From Diphasiastrum complanatum (Eukaryota > Streptophyta > Lycopodiopsida > Lycopodiales > Lycopodiaceae), in NCBI GenBank assembly GCA_029204225.1, contig CM055094.1:23582541-23646540 (forward strand): a stretch of 64,000 nucleotides of DNA, read 5' to 3'. Made by a program: the position numbers and the translations under genes. Positions 46,775-57,359 of the stretch are shown piece after piece (the first letter of the stretch is position 1; each line of letters starts with the position of its first letter). Under the pieces are notes generated by a model. The model was not told the DNA's origin. It saw only the letters and a list, made by a program, of their open reading frames with translations, and did no database searches.

Positions 46775-49700
46775 ATGGCTTCCAATGGTGGGATCATGCT
46801 AGAGTCTAGTGAAAGGTTGAGTTCATCAAACTACTCTACTTGGAAAGTGAGGATGGAGTCCTTACTTGAGTTGAATGAACTCATGGACATAGTTGCAGAA
46901 ATTGAAGAGAGACCTCTCACACTTCAAGAGCAACAAAGGTTTGATAAGAAGGCCAAAAGGGCTCTTCATATCATTAAAATGAATGTTACAAATGAACTTC
47001 TCAAGGAAGTTGGAAAGTGTCAAAGTGCAAGTGAGGCATGGAATGCCTTAAAGAAGCTCTTTGAATCAAAGTCCACATCTAGGGTATTGACCCTAAGGAG
47101 ACAAATATTTTCTAGTAGGCAAAGAGAGGGTGAAAGTGCTCATGCATTTATCTTGAGAGTTAAGTCCCTAAGTGATGATTTAGCATGCATTGATGAGAAC
47201 ATAAAAGATGGTGAAATAGTCCAAGTTATGTTGAATGGTTTGCTAAATGAACATGCTAACCTTGTGCAAAGTTTTGCCATTCAAAGAGTCTTGCCAAGTG
47301 TGGTTGACTTGCAAGAAATCTTATTGGCTGAAGAACATAGGTTGCAATCAAAGCTTGATGGTGCATCCTTGCAAGGTGGAGGTGAAGAGGCTTTCTTCAC
47401 AAAAGGCAAATTCAAGGGCAAAGGTAAAGGCAAAGGGAAATGGTCCAAAGGTGGTAACTTTGATCATGATGATCACTCTTCCTCTTCCTCTTCTACTAAG
47501 AACAATAAGTCAAAGTTCAAGTGCTTTTATTGTGGGATAAAAGGTCATTTTGCAAATGAATGTTATAAGAAGAAAAGAGAGCAAGGAGAGAGGCAAGGAA
47601 ATCTTACAATAGATGAGGAAGAACATAACACATGTGAATCACTTGTTATGACTTCAAGTTTGTTAGCCAACATAGATGATAATGATCCTTGGTGGATTGA
47701 TAGTGGAGCCTCATCTCACATGACAAGACATAAGGAATACTTTACATCCTTATTGTCTTATGAGGGAGAAGGTAACATCATCTACACTGCAAATGATGGT
47801 CAATGTGACATCAAAGGCATAGGCACTATTCCTATTTCCCTTTCAACAAATAGGAAAGCAAATCTTGAAAATGTTTTGTACATTCCTTCAATCACTAAGA
47901 ATTTGCTTAGTGTAAGTCAAATGATTGACAAAGGACTTGATGTGGAGTTCATTGGAGATGCATGTTTGATAAGTAAATGTGGATCCTTGATTGCTCAAGG
48001 TAGGAGGCATGGTAAACTTTTCAAGCTTGATGCATGTGTGATCTCTAATCATGAAGGATGTATGGCTAGGGAGCAATTGACAAACCAAGAAGTTTGGCAC
48101 AAGAGGTTGGGCCATCCCAACTTCAAATCTTTGGAGGTAATGGCAAAGAAAGAGCTTGTTCTTGGTCTCCCTAAAAGTCTTGTTGCAAACAATAGTGTTT
48201 GTGAACATTGTGCCTTGTCCAAATCTCATAGACTTGCTTATTCTAGATCTACTTCTAGATCTAAAGAAGCTTTTCAACTTGTGCATTCTGATATTCATTC
48301 TTCTAGTACAACTAGCAATGGTGGGGCAAAGATGTATGCAACTTTCATTGATGACTTTAGTAGGTATACTTGGATCTATCTTCTTAAAAGTAAGGATGAA
48401 GTGTTTGCTGCATTTGTCAAGTTCAAGAATGAAATGGAAAACCAATTCAATACAAAGATCAAATGCTTAAGATCTGATAATGGAGGGGAATACACCTCAA
48501 ATAGGTTCAAAGACTTTTGTATAGCACATGGGATTAAGAGGGAGATGTCTAGTCCTAGGACTCCACAACAGAATGGAGTGGCCGAGAGGAAGAATAGAAC
48601 CCTTTGTGAATGTGCCAAGGCAATGAGACTACATGCTAATCTTGCTAAGTCTTTTTGGGGGGAAGCTTTAGCATGTGCTAACTATCTATGTAATAGATGG
48701 ACAAGTGCTTCCTTGGATGGTAAAACTCCTCATGAGGTTCTTTATGGTAGAAGGCCGAGTGTCAAGCATTGTAGGATCTTTGGATGTACATGTTTTGTCA
48801 ATATCACACTTGATGATAGAACTAAAGAAGATCCTTCATCAAAGAAGGGTGTGTTTGTTGGCTATAGTGAAGTAAGCAAGGCTTACAAAGTGTACATTCC
48901 TTCTACAAAGAAAGTTGTCATAAGTAGGGATGTCATCTTTCATGAAGAGAATGTTTCCAATGTTGTTGATGTTGATGTTGATGTGCCTACTAATCATCAT
49001 GATGTGCAAGATGTCTTGGATGAAGATGGAGATGCCACTCCAAAGCAAACTTCAAGGAAGACTCAAAGGCAAAGGGCTAAGACATCAAGGCTAACCTATG
49101 ATGAAAAAGGAAAGCAAGTGGTGGACAACTCTAACTTTGCTTTTCTTACCTCTTTTGATGAACCAACTTGTGTAGGTGAAGCAATTCAAAAGAAGGAATG
49201 GATCCAAGCCATGGATCATGAGCATCAAGCACTCATCAAAAGCAACACATGGAGGTTGGTAAAGCTTCCAAAGGACAAGAAGGCAATTGGTTGTAAGTGG
49301 ATCTTCAAGATCAAGACAAATCAAGATGGATCAATCAACAAGTACAAGGCAAGGTTGGTGGCAAAGGGGTATGCTCAAGAATATGGTATTGACTATGATG
49401 AGACCTTTGCACCCGTGGCAAAGATGGTAACTATTCGAATCCTAATCTCTCTTGCAACTCTTTATGATTGGGATATGTGGCAAATGGATGTTACTAATGC
49501 CTTCTTGAATGGTGATCTTGAAGAAGATATTTACATGGAGCAACCCGAGGGCTATGTTTCACATGATGAGCCTAATCATGTGTGCTATCTCCAAAAGAGT
49601 TTGTATGGGCTAAAGCAAGCACCAAGGAGTTGGTATGCTAAGCTCAATTCCTTCTTACTTTCTCAAAACTTTGTTATGAGTGAGTATGATCATTCTCTCT

Positions 49701-50728
49701 ACTTTAGATTGAATGAAAATGATATCACTTTACTTTTGATCTATGTTGATGACATTATCTTAAGTGGTGGTAACAATCTAGATATAGATGAAATCAAGAT
49801 GGCACTCAAAAGAGAGTTTGAAATTCAAGATCTTGGTAAACTTCATTATATCTTAGGAATAGAGATTATTAGAACTTCTAAATCTACATTCATATGTCAA
49901 GAAAAGTATGTTAACTCTATTCTAAAAAGGTTTCATATGGAAGATTGTAAAGTTGTTTCTACTCCTATGGAATCAAATGTAAAGCTAACTACAAGAAGTA
50001 ATGAAAGATCCTTCAAGGACATTACTCTCTATAGAAATCTAATAGGATCTCTTATATGGTTAACCATCACAAGACCTGATCTAAGCTTTGTGGTTGGTAA
50101 ACTAAGTCAATTTATGCAAGATCCTAGTGAGGCTCATTGGAAGCTAGGAAAGAGAGTACTTAGATACATCTCGGGATCTAGAGATTTTGGCATCTTGTAT
50201 GGAGGTACTACACCTAACCTTTGTGGATTTTCAGATTCAGATTTTGCAGGTGATCAAATGGATAGGAAGTCAACAAGTGCCTTTGCAATCTATCTTGGAG
50301 ATGGAGTGGTCTCATGGCTATCAAAGAAGCAACCAACTATCTCTCTATCTTCCACCGAAGCCGAGTACAAGGCATTAACAACATGCACCAAGGAGATTCT
50401 TTGGATCAAGAGGATGTTATTGGATCTTCACTTGCTGGAACCAGAGAAGACTCCAATCATACTTTGTGATAACCTTTCAGCCAAAAGCTTGGCAAGCAAT
50501 CCTGTTTTTCATGCAAGGAGCAAGCACATTGAGATTGCTCACCATTTTGTGAGAGATCAAGTCATTGCCAAAGAGGTGGAGCTTCAACATGTCTCTTCAA
50601 AGGAGTGTGTGGCTGATATCTTCACCAAACCATTGGGAAAGGACCTATATTTAATGCATAGATCTAATCTTGGAATGTGCTCAAAGACTATGTTGAAACT
50701 AGCATCCAATGTTGAAGAGGGAGTGTGA
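46775..50728 (+). CDS. Intact copia Gag-Pol polyprotein, 1,317 residues
   Basis: One frame encodes all proteins of a Ty1/copia element. Gag occupies residues 1 to about 265, with a basic Lys/Gly stretch (about 215-230) and a CCHC zinc knuckle CFYCGIKGHFANEC starting at Cys250. Protease has WWIDSGASSHM with catalytic Asp309. Integrase has His442, His447, Cys476 and Cys479 in the zinc domain and the D506, D568, E604 triad, with exactly 35 residues between the last two. Reverse transcriptase spans roughly 830-1,070, with YVDD at 990-993. RNase H has Asp1154 (GFSDSDFAGD) and Glu1195 (SSTEAEYKA), then ADIFTKPLG. No stop, frameshift or missing catalytic residue was seen. The ATG at 46,775 follows a stop-rich leader. 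The stop codon TGA lies inside the 3' LTR. There is no separate gag frame, so Gag excess, if any, must come from processing or splicing. Confidence 0.97.
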   Translation: MASNGGIMLESSERLSSSNYSTWKVRMESLLELNELMDIVAEIEERPLTLQEQQRFDKKAKRALHIIKMNVTNELLKEVGKCQSASEAWNALKKLFESKSTSRVLTLRRQIFSSRQREGESAHAFILRVKSLSDDLACIDENIKDGEIVQVMLNGLLNEHANLVQSFAIQRVLPSVVDLQEILLAEEHRLQSKLDGASLQGGGEEAFFTKGKFKGKGKGKGKWSKGGNFDHDDHSSSSSSTKNNKSKFKCFYCGIKGHFANECYKKKREQGERQGNLTIDEEEHNTCESLVMTSSLLANIDDNDPWWIDSGASSHMTRHKEYFTSLLSYEGEGNIIYTANDGQCDIKGIGTIPISLSTNRKANLENVLYIPSITKNLLSVSQMIDKGLDVEFIGDACLISKCGSLIAQGRRHGKLFKLDACVISNHEGCMAREQLTNQEVWHKRLGHPNFKSLEVMAKKELVLGLPKSLVANNSVCEHCALSKSHRLAYSRSTSRSKEAFQLVHSDIHSSSTTSNGGAKMYATFIDDFSRYTWIYLLKSKDEVFAAFVKFKNEMENQFNTKIKCLRSDNGGEYTSNRFKDFCIAHGIKREMSSPRTPQQNGVAERKNRTLCECAKAMRLHANLAKSFWGEALACANYLCNRWTSASLDGKTPHEVLYGRRPSVKHCRIFGCTCFVNITLDDRTKEDPSSKKGVFVGYSEVSKAYKVYIPSTKKVVISRDVIFHEENVSNVVDVDVDVPTNHHDVQDVLDEDGDATPKQTSRKTQRQRAKTSRLTYDEKGKQVVDNSNFAFLTSFDEPTCVGEAIQKKEWIQAMDHEHQALIKSNTWRLVKLPKDKKAIGCKWIFKIKTNQDGSINKYKARLVAKGYAQEYGIDYDETFAPVAKMVTIRILISLATLYDWDMWQMDVTNAFLNGDLEEDIYMEQPEGYVSHDEPNHVCYLQKSLYGLKQAPRSWYAKLNSFLLSQNFVMSEYDHSLYFRLNENDITLLLIYVDDIILSGGNNLDIDEIKMALKREFEIQDLGKLHYILGIEIIRTSKSTFICQEKYVNSILKRFHMEDCKVVSTPMESNVKLTTRSNERSFKDITLYRNLIGSLIWLTITRPDLSFVVGKLSQFMQDPSEAHWKLGKRVLRYISGSRDFGILYGGTTPNLCGFSDSDFAGDQMDRKSTSAFAIYLGDGVVSWLSKKQPTISLSSTEAEYKALTTCTKEILWIKRMLLDLHLLEPEKTPIILCDNLSAKSLASNPVFHARSKHIEIAHHFVRDQVIAKEVELQHVSSKECVADIFTKPLGKDLYLMHRSNLGMCSKTMLKLASNVEEGV

Positions 50729-51378
50729 AAATTGTCAACATTTCCTAGCTAGTTTGAGGCCTAAATTGGCTAAAATTGTAAATAGTTTTGGTTCTGGAGT
50801 TTTGCACGTGTGAACCAGGCCACAATGTTTTTATTTACTGTATTTTTTCAGTATGATGAAGTGTCAAACTTCATACCCTTCAAAATGAGACCATTTTGAT
50901 GTATTTTGGTCATATAAGCCATTTTTAGCTATTTTTCCTATATAGGGAATATCTAGGGTCAAGTACCTTCTAGAGAGAGGAGAGAGAGTCATCTTCCTCA
51001 TCCATAAATAGTAGGGAAGTCGTGGAGAACAGGTTGGAGAAACCTTTTGTATGCTTCATTGAGATCAATAGATCATTGTCATTGTTTCTTCCTCCATTGA
51101 GAGCATTGTTGTGTGTATTGTCTTCAAGCTATTGTGTATGATCTTAGGTGCTTTCCAAAAGTGATAGGCTGATGTATTATGGACTGTATAATGCTATTTT
51201 TGGCCGCACTTGATGTTTATGGAAGTTTCCATTTGTGATAAATGCTTTTTGATCAAGTTCTTTGCATTCTAGGTAGCATAGAATGTGTTGCCAATTCCTA
51301 GCTTATGTAGTTTGGAGTGCAAGCATTCAAGCCAATGATCTTGGAGTATAGATCCACTTAGGATCTGTATTTTTCACA
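50724..51378 (+). repeat. 3' LTR of the young copia element
   Basis: This 655-bp copy is equal in length to the 5' LTR. The last codons of the polyprotein overlap its first five bases. Confidence 0.95.
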
Positions 51379-51383
51379 ACACT

Positions 51384-51932
51384 ATGATGAGACATTCAAG
51401 TGGAAAAGAGTGAATCAGAGCTCCTGCACGAACTCCATTGTGTCTTAATTATCTGATTTCTTAAAATCAGAGATATCCAAGAGAGTGAAAGCCATTCAGG
51501 GAATAGAGATAGTTATTTAATCTGTAGCTAGCTAAGTAAGATCACTACACATAGTACACCACTATTGTGAACCATTCTTTGGCACATGATCGTGATCTGA
51601 TCATTGCATTCACAATAAGCTTAATTTCGATTCTTTATTTTCTTATGTGTATTCTACTACAAATGCTTTTTGTTAATTTTCCTTCTCAATTGATGCTCAC
51701 TCAATTTGGAATGTCTAATCTCGAAGGAAGCATGGCTGTCGCAGATGCCTAGTTGTTTCGCTCCCTTCATGGTTGTCTTTGACACCTACCAAGAAATTCC
51801 TCCATTCGATCTAAGTCAATCTTGATGTTGTAGTTTGGTAAAGTTCTTGTTCAAGTTCTCTATGTTGGAGCTCTGTTTCTTATTCCGCATCTAATCTCTT
51901 TGAGGGCCCCCAACAGAGTGGTATCAGAGCCC
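51384..51932 (+). repeat. Right LTR of old copia D, right part, followed by a primer-binding site
   Basis: It resumes the LTR interrupted at 44,947 and matches 40,440-40,943. At about 51,919 it is followed by TGGTATCAGAGCCCC, a primer-binding site, which is unexpected behind a 3' LTR and is discussed as a finding. Confidence 0.65.
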
Positions 51933-52760
51933 CAACAAGAGTATCATCTACATAGAGAGTGATGATTTTGTCAATCTGGCTCCAGCTATCATTGTGTGGC
52001 TTTTTCTTTGCAGTCCATCATTCGATATTGTTTCAGCACCCTTTCGGCGTATTCTGATTGATTCAGATGCATTAGTCCTCTGATTCGATCTCCAATCCAA
52101 GGCATTTTGTTGTTTTTTCCAGATCTATGATTTCATAACTTGCAGATATTTGACTCTTTGTTTATTTGATCAACATCAAAGAGTTTTCTATCATAAGGGA
52201 GTCATCCACAAATTGGTTAGAATCACAAAGTTTCTTCCCACTTTTTTTATATAGACATTAAAGTCTGGCTGTGTAGGAACAAAGTCTAGAGACTTCAGAA
52301 GACTGTCGAGCTTCTTGTACCAAGCTCGTGATGTCTGCTTCAGACCATAAATGCATCGCTGCAACCGACAAACATACTGTTGATTGTCGGGGTCTTCAAA
52401 TCCTTCAAGCTGTTTCATGAAAATTTTCTCCTCTAAATCTCCATGGAAAAAGGCTGTTTTTACATCAATCTGGTGTATTTCCAAATTGTATTGTGTTGCA
52501 TATGCAAGGAGTAGTCGGATGCTTGTCATCTTCACCATCAGTGAGTAGGTATCAAAATAGTCGATACCATATCTTTGTGTGTAGCCCTTCGTGAAAAGTC
52601 TTGCTTTGTAACGCCCCAGTGCCATCTGATTTGATTTTTCATTTGTATTTCCATTTGCAATCGACGATCTTTTTTATCTTCGGGCAGTGGCTCTAGTGTC
52701 CAGGCCTCATTTTGCCTCATTGATTCAATATCTTCTGACATTGCTTCAATCTAATGATTC
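51933..52760 (-). pseudogene. Copia reverse transcriptase fragment, minus strand
   Basis: On the minus strand: MSEDIESMRQNEAWTLEPLP (52,741), then in another frame GRYKARLFTKGYTQRYGID (about 52,615), LLLAYATQYNLEIHQIDVKTAFFHGDLEE, and YGLKQTSRAWYKKLD to about 52,200. A break follows, and the YVDDTL box appears near 51,950. The normally Asp/Glu-rich YDETFSPV stretch is degraded (FDTYSLMV). The fragment ends exactly at the primer-binding site of the neighbouring LTR. Confidence 0.85.
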
Positions 52761-53186
52761 TTGCCACTTCCTAAGATTGAAACACACTCAAATGAAGTTC
52801 AGTAATCTCATAAACTAGAGATTCAATCAAAATTAGGGTTCTGATAAAATTACAAAAAATTGAATATCTCAAATTTTACATGCAATTTTTAAAAACTCGA
52901 TATATTTTCAGTAAAGCATTCACAAAATAAAATGCTTATAATAGTATGAAATAGAAAAACAATGACAACTATTGTTCAATCAAACTTAGACTAATTGCAA
53001 ATATGTATGCAATGTGTGTCATCAACCGTACACTTGCCTCCATAACATGATGTTTTATTAATGTGTCTATATACATGTAGCACATGTCAAAACTAAACAC
53101 CATGCCAAGCTATGAATTTCAAGGCATTTTGTACACTTGATGATATATCTTTTAAGCTATTAAGTGCATAAAGAATGTTGCTAAAT
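52761..53186. other. AT-rich spacer, no gene
   Basis: No frame with recognisable motifs is present, and the stretch is probably decayed transposon sequence. Confidence 0.35.
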
Positions 53187-53399
53187 TCAACTTGCCTTGT
53201 GTCTTGATGGCTCCATCTTGTTACTCAAGATTGTTCTTGGAATCCTTGGGTCTTGAGCTTGATCCTCCACTTGACTTGACTCCAAGCCATCAAAGAGTTG
53301 AATAAGGTGTTGATCAATACATGCTTCTTCAAGTTTGCAAGTCTTCCACTCATGAAAGATCATATTTTTACCATTGACAACTTCTTTGGTGGAAAACAT
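53187..53399 (-). pseudogene. Copia post-integrase fragment
   Basis: The minus-strand frame begins near STKEVVNGKNMIFHEWK, which matches the STKKVVxSRDVIFHE block that follows integrase in copia polyproteins. About 70 codons remain. Confidence 0.6.
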
Positions 53400-54738
53400 G
53401 TAGATTCTACATCTCTAATTGAAGAGCAAATTAAAACGCTACTATTATTCCTATCATAGAAATAGGATAATATTTGGTCCTTACATTAGAATGATCTTGC
53501 ACAAAGCATGTGGACACAGATTTCCAAATCAAATGATGTTTCATCTTTTATGACACTATTCAAACTATTACAAAAATAGTTATGCAATGAAAGCATTGAT
53601 GAGATCTTGTTGGATCTAGATCATATGTTTGAGAGGGAGTATTTTCAGAGGTTTAGGTCTGAAGAGATTCATATCTTTGATATCTTTGATGATCAAGAGA
53701 AAGGTAAGCAAGTGGAAGCGACTCACTTTGCTTTACTCACATGTTTTGGAGAATCTTCTTGTGTAGATGATGCTATTCATGTGGATATTGGTTCTCATAG
53801 TTTTCATACTGGAAAAGAAAGTAATGGATCTGAAAAACAAAGTTTGTTCAATGACTTTGATGGTCAATTGGAAGATCAAAAAGTTGGTCTCAAAGGACTT
53901 CAACAACACAAAAGGAAAGGTGACAATTTGGACCTAGTCAAGAGGTTATGGATCTATTTTTGCAGGTGTTTGAATACTCAAGTAAGGTCAAAGGAGCAGC
54001 AAAGAAGTTTTGTTCAAGTTTACTTTACTTGTTCTATCTCATGTTTGGGCTATGGACAAACTAGCTACATTGTCTTGCAATATCTTATTGTTGGAGTTGT
54101 ACTAGCATTCTTGGATGGTTTTGCTGATGGAAATGAAGCTATTGGAAGTTCATTATGTCACTCATTCATGGCTAAGTTCCCAAGTGTTGAGCTACTTGGT
54201 GCCAATACATGGAGATTGTCAATTTTTGGTGAATTCATGGTCATTTTCTTGTGTGAAGTAGATCTTGAAGATGGACTAGTTAATTTATAAAGTCATGTGT
54301 GGCTGAATTTGCATCATTGATGTACTCATCTACTCATGGATTTTCAAGGTTTGATGGTTTCTTGTGGCAAGATGAAGATGGAGTTTTATGGTAGAGACAT
54401 ATCAAGAAAGGACAAATATGGAGGAGACAAGCAAGCAAATGGCCATCACTCACATTTATTGTTTGTTTGCTATAATTTTCCAGAGAATTCAAAGTTTGAA
54501 ACATGGAGGAATCATTTCATTCACATTCTATTTGGTTCTTCACGTTCTAGTTATATCTTGATGTGTAAAATTGATGTAAGAAATAGACACAACATCCAAT
54601 TTGGACACTATTCTCTATATCAATTATGAAAAATACTTTAGAACTTTAGAAAGAAGGTCTATACGTAGGCTGGAGATCATTTTAAAGTTGGATCAAAGTA
54701 GTATGATTAAAACTATATGAAAACTAGTTGAAGAGGGA
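53400..54738 (+). pseudogene. Copia-like internal region carrying unfamiliar frames
   Basis: An open frame (53,607-54,290; first ATG 53,622) has GKQVEATHFALLTCF and SCVDDAI, aligning with the linker before RT of the young copia polyprotein (GKQVVDNSNFAFLTSF, TCVGEAI). Its last 130 codons match nothing I know and contain a hydrophobic stretch (SYIVLQYLIVGVVLAFLDGF). A second frame (54,336-54,629, 97 codons) is also unrecognised. The region ends in TTGAAGAGGGAG followed by TGTGAAAGATTTCAACA, the same polypurine tract and LTR start as the young element. It may be a non-autonomous relative that picked up foreign sequence, or simply a degraded one. Confidence 0.45.
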
Positions 54739-55340
54739 GTGTGAAAGATTTCAACAAGTTTAGTCATATTTTGGTAAATTGTCAATTGAGGCCAAAAAAT
54801 CATTTTAGACTTAGAGATAAACTTTTTGAAGTTATATTAGTTTAAAATACATTCAATAAACACTTTTTGAAAGTGTGGGAAGATTCAAATTTGAACTTTG
54901 GGTACATTGAATCTAGACCCAAAAATAGTAGATTCAAACTCTACTTTATGTCCTAGATCTGTAATTCTGCTTACAAAGAGCAGATTTACATTTTGGAAAG
55001 AAATCCAAGTGGCCAAATAGGGTTTGGACCTGCTATAAAAGGATGTAGCTCGTGGAGAGACACATCTTCTCTCTTCTCTCTCATTTCATCATTATACATG
55101 GTTCTCTTTGGGGTTTACTACTCATTGGTGCACCCTCATGATGTTATCTTGCAATTCTATGTGTAGAATGATCATTTATTGCTATTTTTGGTTCAACATG
55201 TGTGAAATATAGTAGGTTATTGTAATTGTACGGATGTTAACCATTTATGTTTTGGTTCATGTTTGATCAGTATCTCTTAGAGTTTGCATCTCATTTTGTA
55301 TGTAGATGTTGATTTTTCTACATTGGCAGGATTGTTGGTT
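54739..55340 (+). repeat. LTR related to the young copia family (3' LTR)
   Basis: It starts TGTGAAAGATTTCAACA after a polypurine tract. It contains CTATAAAAGGATG (about 55,035), a good TATA box, followed by CTCTTCTCTCTC-rich text as in a transcription start region. The right border is estimated. Confidence 0.55.
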
Positions 55341-55482
55341 TGTTCCTTTTTGTAACCAAAGATTAGGGACATGTAATGGATCTTGCATGATCTAAATCCT
55401 TCACATAGGAGTGCATATGGAAACCTGCATCATGAGAGTAACATAGCCCGTATTCCTTCGTCTGATGAAGGTACTACAAGAT
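55341..55482. other. Short spacer
   Basis: Sequence between an LTR and a minus-strand copia fragment. Nothing was recognised. Confidence 0.3.
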
Positions 55483-55960
55483 TCACTTCGCGATCTTCCA
55501 GTGTGCTAAGCTTGGATTCGTGCTGAATTGGCTCATCTTAAACACGACATAAGCTATGTCGAGGCGTGTGTTGTCTGCTAGATACATCAAAGATCTGATC
55601 AGCCTCCTATAAGACGTGTGCTGCATTATCTCTTGCTCTTCTTCTATCTTTGGGGTTTTTGTCCCCTTGCAATCTGTCATCCCGAAATTGTCTAGGATTT
55701 TCTGGATGTACCTTGATTGATGAAGGTATAGATTTCCTTCGCATAGTCGCGGTCGATTTGCAAGCCTACATAACATCTGGCTTCTCCTAGGTCTGTTATT
55801 TTGAAATGTTTCAAGATTTCATTCTTCACTCCTACAACCAGGCCTTCGCTTCTGCATAGTATCAGGGTGTCGTCCACATACACAGCAACAATGATAATCT
55901 CCCCATCTGTGATTCTCACATAAACATTGGAATCGGCCATCAAAGACTCAAATCCCAAGG
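55483..55960 (-). pseudogene. Copia RT fragment, same family as 14,152-15,516
   Basis: On the minus strand it reads DSNVYVRITDGEIIIVAVY, YVDDTLILC (about 55,880), DLGEARCYVGLQIDRD, then after a shift LYLHQSRYIQKILDNFG and RLDIAYVVFKMSQF. These blocks match 14,480-14,930 nearly word for word. The fragment is cut at both ends. Confidence 0.85.
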
Positions 55961-56185
55961 ATCTCAGGGCAAATCACCTACTAAGTGCCATTCAACATTG
56001 AAGTCTCCAACTCCTGGGACCTTGAGAAATCCTCCATCCATATAGTCCTTGATGATCGTAGGGTAAGATGTCCTTGAGAATATCCATGATAATATATCAT
56101 GATCCTCCTTCAGCACCTATCCAAAGAACTAATCAAACTTAGTTTACTATGAATTAATACTATCCATTGAATCTAATGTAATAAT
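55961..56185. other. Spacer
   Basis: No coding signal was recognised. Confidence 0.3.
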
Positions 56186-56193
56186 GAGGCTAG

Positions 56194-56660
56194 TTACCTG
56201 AAACGCTGCCAACTACCATATATCAAATTCAGACTGGACACTGAACTGAAATCTTCTTGGCCCACTGTTTGTGATACTGCACCATTCATGAGAGTTATAC
56301 TAACCCTCTCCATCTTCTGCCCTTTCACAATTTCTGACTCATCTAACTTAAGTACTATGATTATTTTGCCATTCACCTTTTCAAAGGTTATATCATAGAA
56401 TGTGACGATGTAGAGTCAGCAAGTAATTTAGATCAACAAATAAGTTGTTTGATGAATTATAGGATATGGATCTTCCATCAGTTTCATACACCTCCTCAAG
56501 GCAGTCAACATCCCAACATGTTGGAGACAAATGATTGCCATGTATACAGGTGTAGGTATGCATGACGTTCAGAGCTTCAGACTGTGTATTGGTTCGGAAA
56601 GTAGTCCCCATAGCCCATTGGTTTATTGTCCTAGCAAAGAAGATAACTATGTTAATGATG
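56194..56660 (-). pseudogene. Unrecognised coding-like fragment
   Basis: Two minus-strand frames abut. One (about 56,640-56,393) has RTNTQSEALNVMHTYTC and CWDVDCLEEVYETDGRS. The next, shifted by one frame, continues with YDITFEKVNGKIIIVLKLDE, then MERVSITLMNG and SSVSSLNLIYGSWQRF and stops at 56,194. The composition looks like real protein. A single indel near 56,395 would explain the split. I cannot name the family. Confidence 0.35.
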
Positions 56661-57359
56661 TAGTTTATTGCCTTTGCCAAGAAAACTTACATGAAAAAAA
56701 GATTCTTTAGCGAAATTGTTCATCTTATTGTGAAAAATGCACGAAATGTATGAAACCAAGAAAAGACATGGTTTCCTTTGAATATTCTCCAATCGGCCCC
56801 CAGCTGTAGCTCCTCCTAAGAAGCAAGACAGTTTGCCACGAGTTACAAACAATGCGGAGAAATAGAGAATGTTGGTTGGGCAAGAAAAAAAAAGAGCATC
56901 CATAACACATAAATGAGTTTTGGGACGGGGAGAAATGTCGTGAAACACAAGCTTTATGGAGTTCACATTCAACATTCAAGTTGCCAGTTGTATGTGAGCA
57001 AAATTTTTGCAAGCATACCTATACAACATTTTCAAAAAGATGCCAAATACTCGAAGATAGTTGGGATGAACATAGAGGTGTACATGACTTTATATGCATT
57101 TCATGGCATTCTTCCATCGTGTGCACGAGAAGAATGTGCAAGGTATTCATAGTTGTAACTCAATTACTTTTATTTTATTGCTAGTGTTTTTGCTCACACC
57201 CAATGCTTCTAAGCTCTTCATGACAAGGAGATCCAAGGAACTTTGCTTTACTTTTGCATACAGATGGATTTCAAACATCCCGAACCACTCAAAAAGATTG
57301 TTATGTTGTGGAGACTAGGTTATTCAATGTTGGAAAATCATCAATTCCAGACATTCTAC
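56661..57359. other. Region 5' of the transposase-like gene
   Basis: Several short frames overlap on both strands. A plus-strand frame (56,913-57,152) with NVVKHKLYGVHIQHSS could be an N-terminal exon of the following gene, but there is no motif support. Otherwise nothing is seen. Confidence 0.3.

Larger units (their letters stand above)
44948..51378 (+). mobile_element. Complete, young Ty1/copia retrotransposon, 6,431 bp
   Basis: The LTRs are 44,948-45,602 and 50,724-51,378, both 655 bp. By eye they differ at one position (TTTTGGGCC at about 45,424 versus TTTTTGGCC at about 51,200). Each begins TGTGAAAA and ends TTTTCACA, an 8-bp inverted terminus. ACACT flanks both sides (44,943-44,947 and 51,379-51,383) as a target-site duplication. 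A perfect tRNA-Met primer-binding site, a leader of about 1.17 kb, one uninterrupted polyprotein gene and a polypurine tract (GAAGAGGGAG) complete the element. It sits inside the right LTR of the older copia D. Everything needed for autonomous transposition appears present. Confidence 0.97.
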
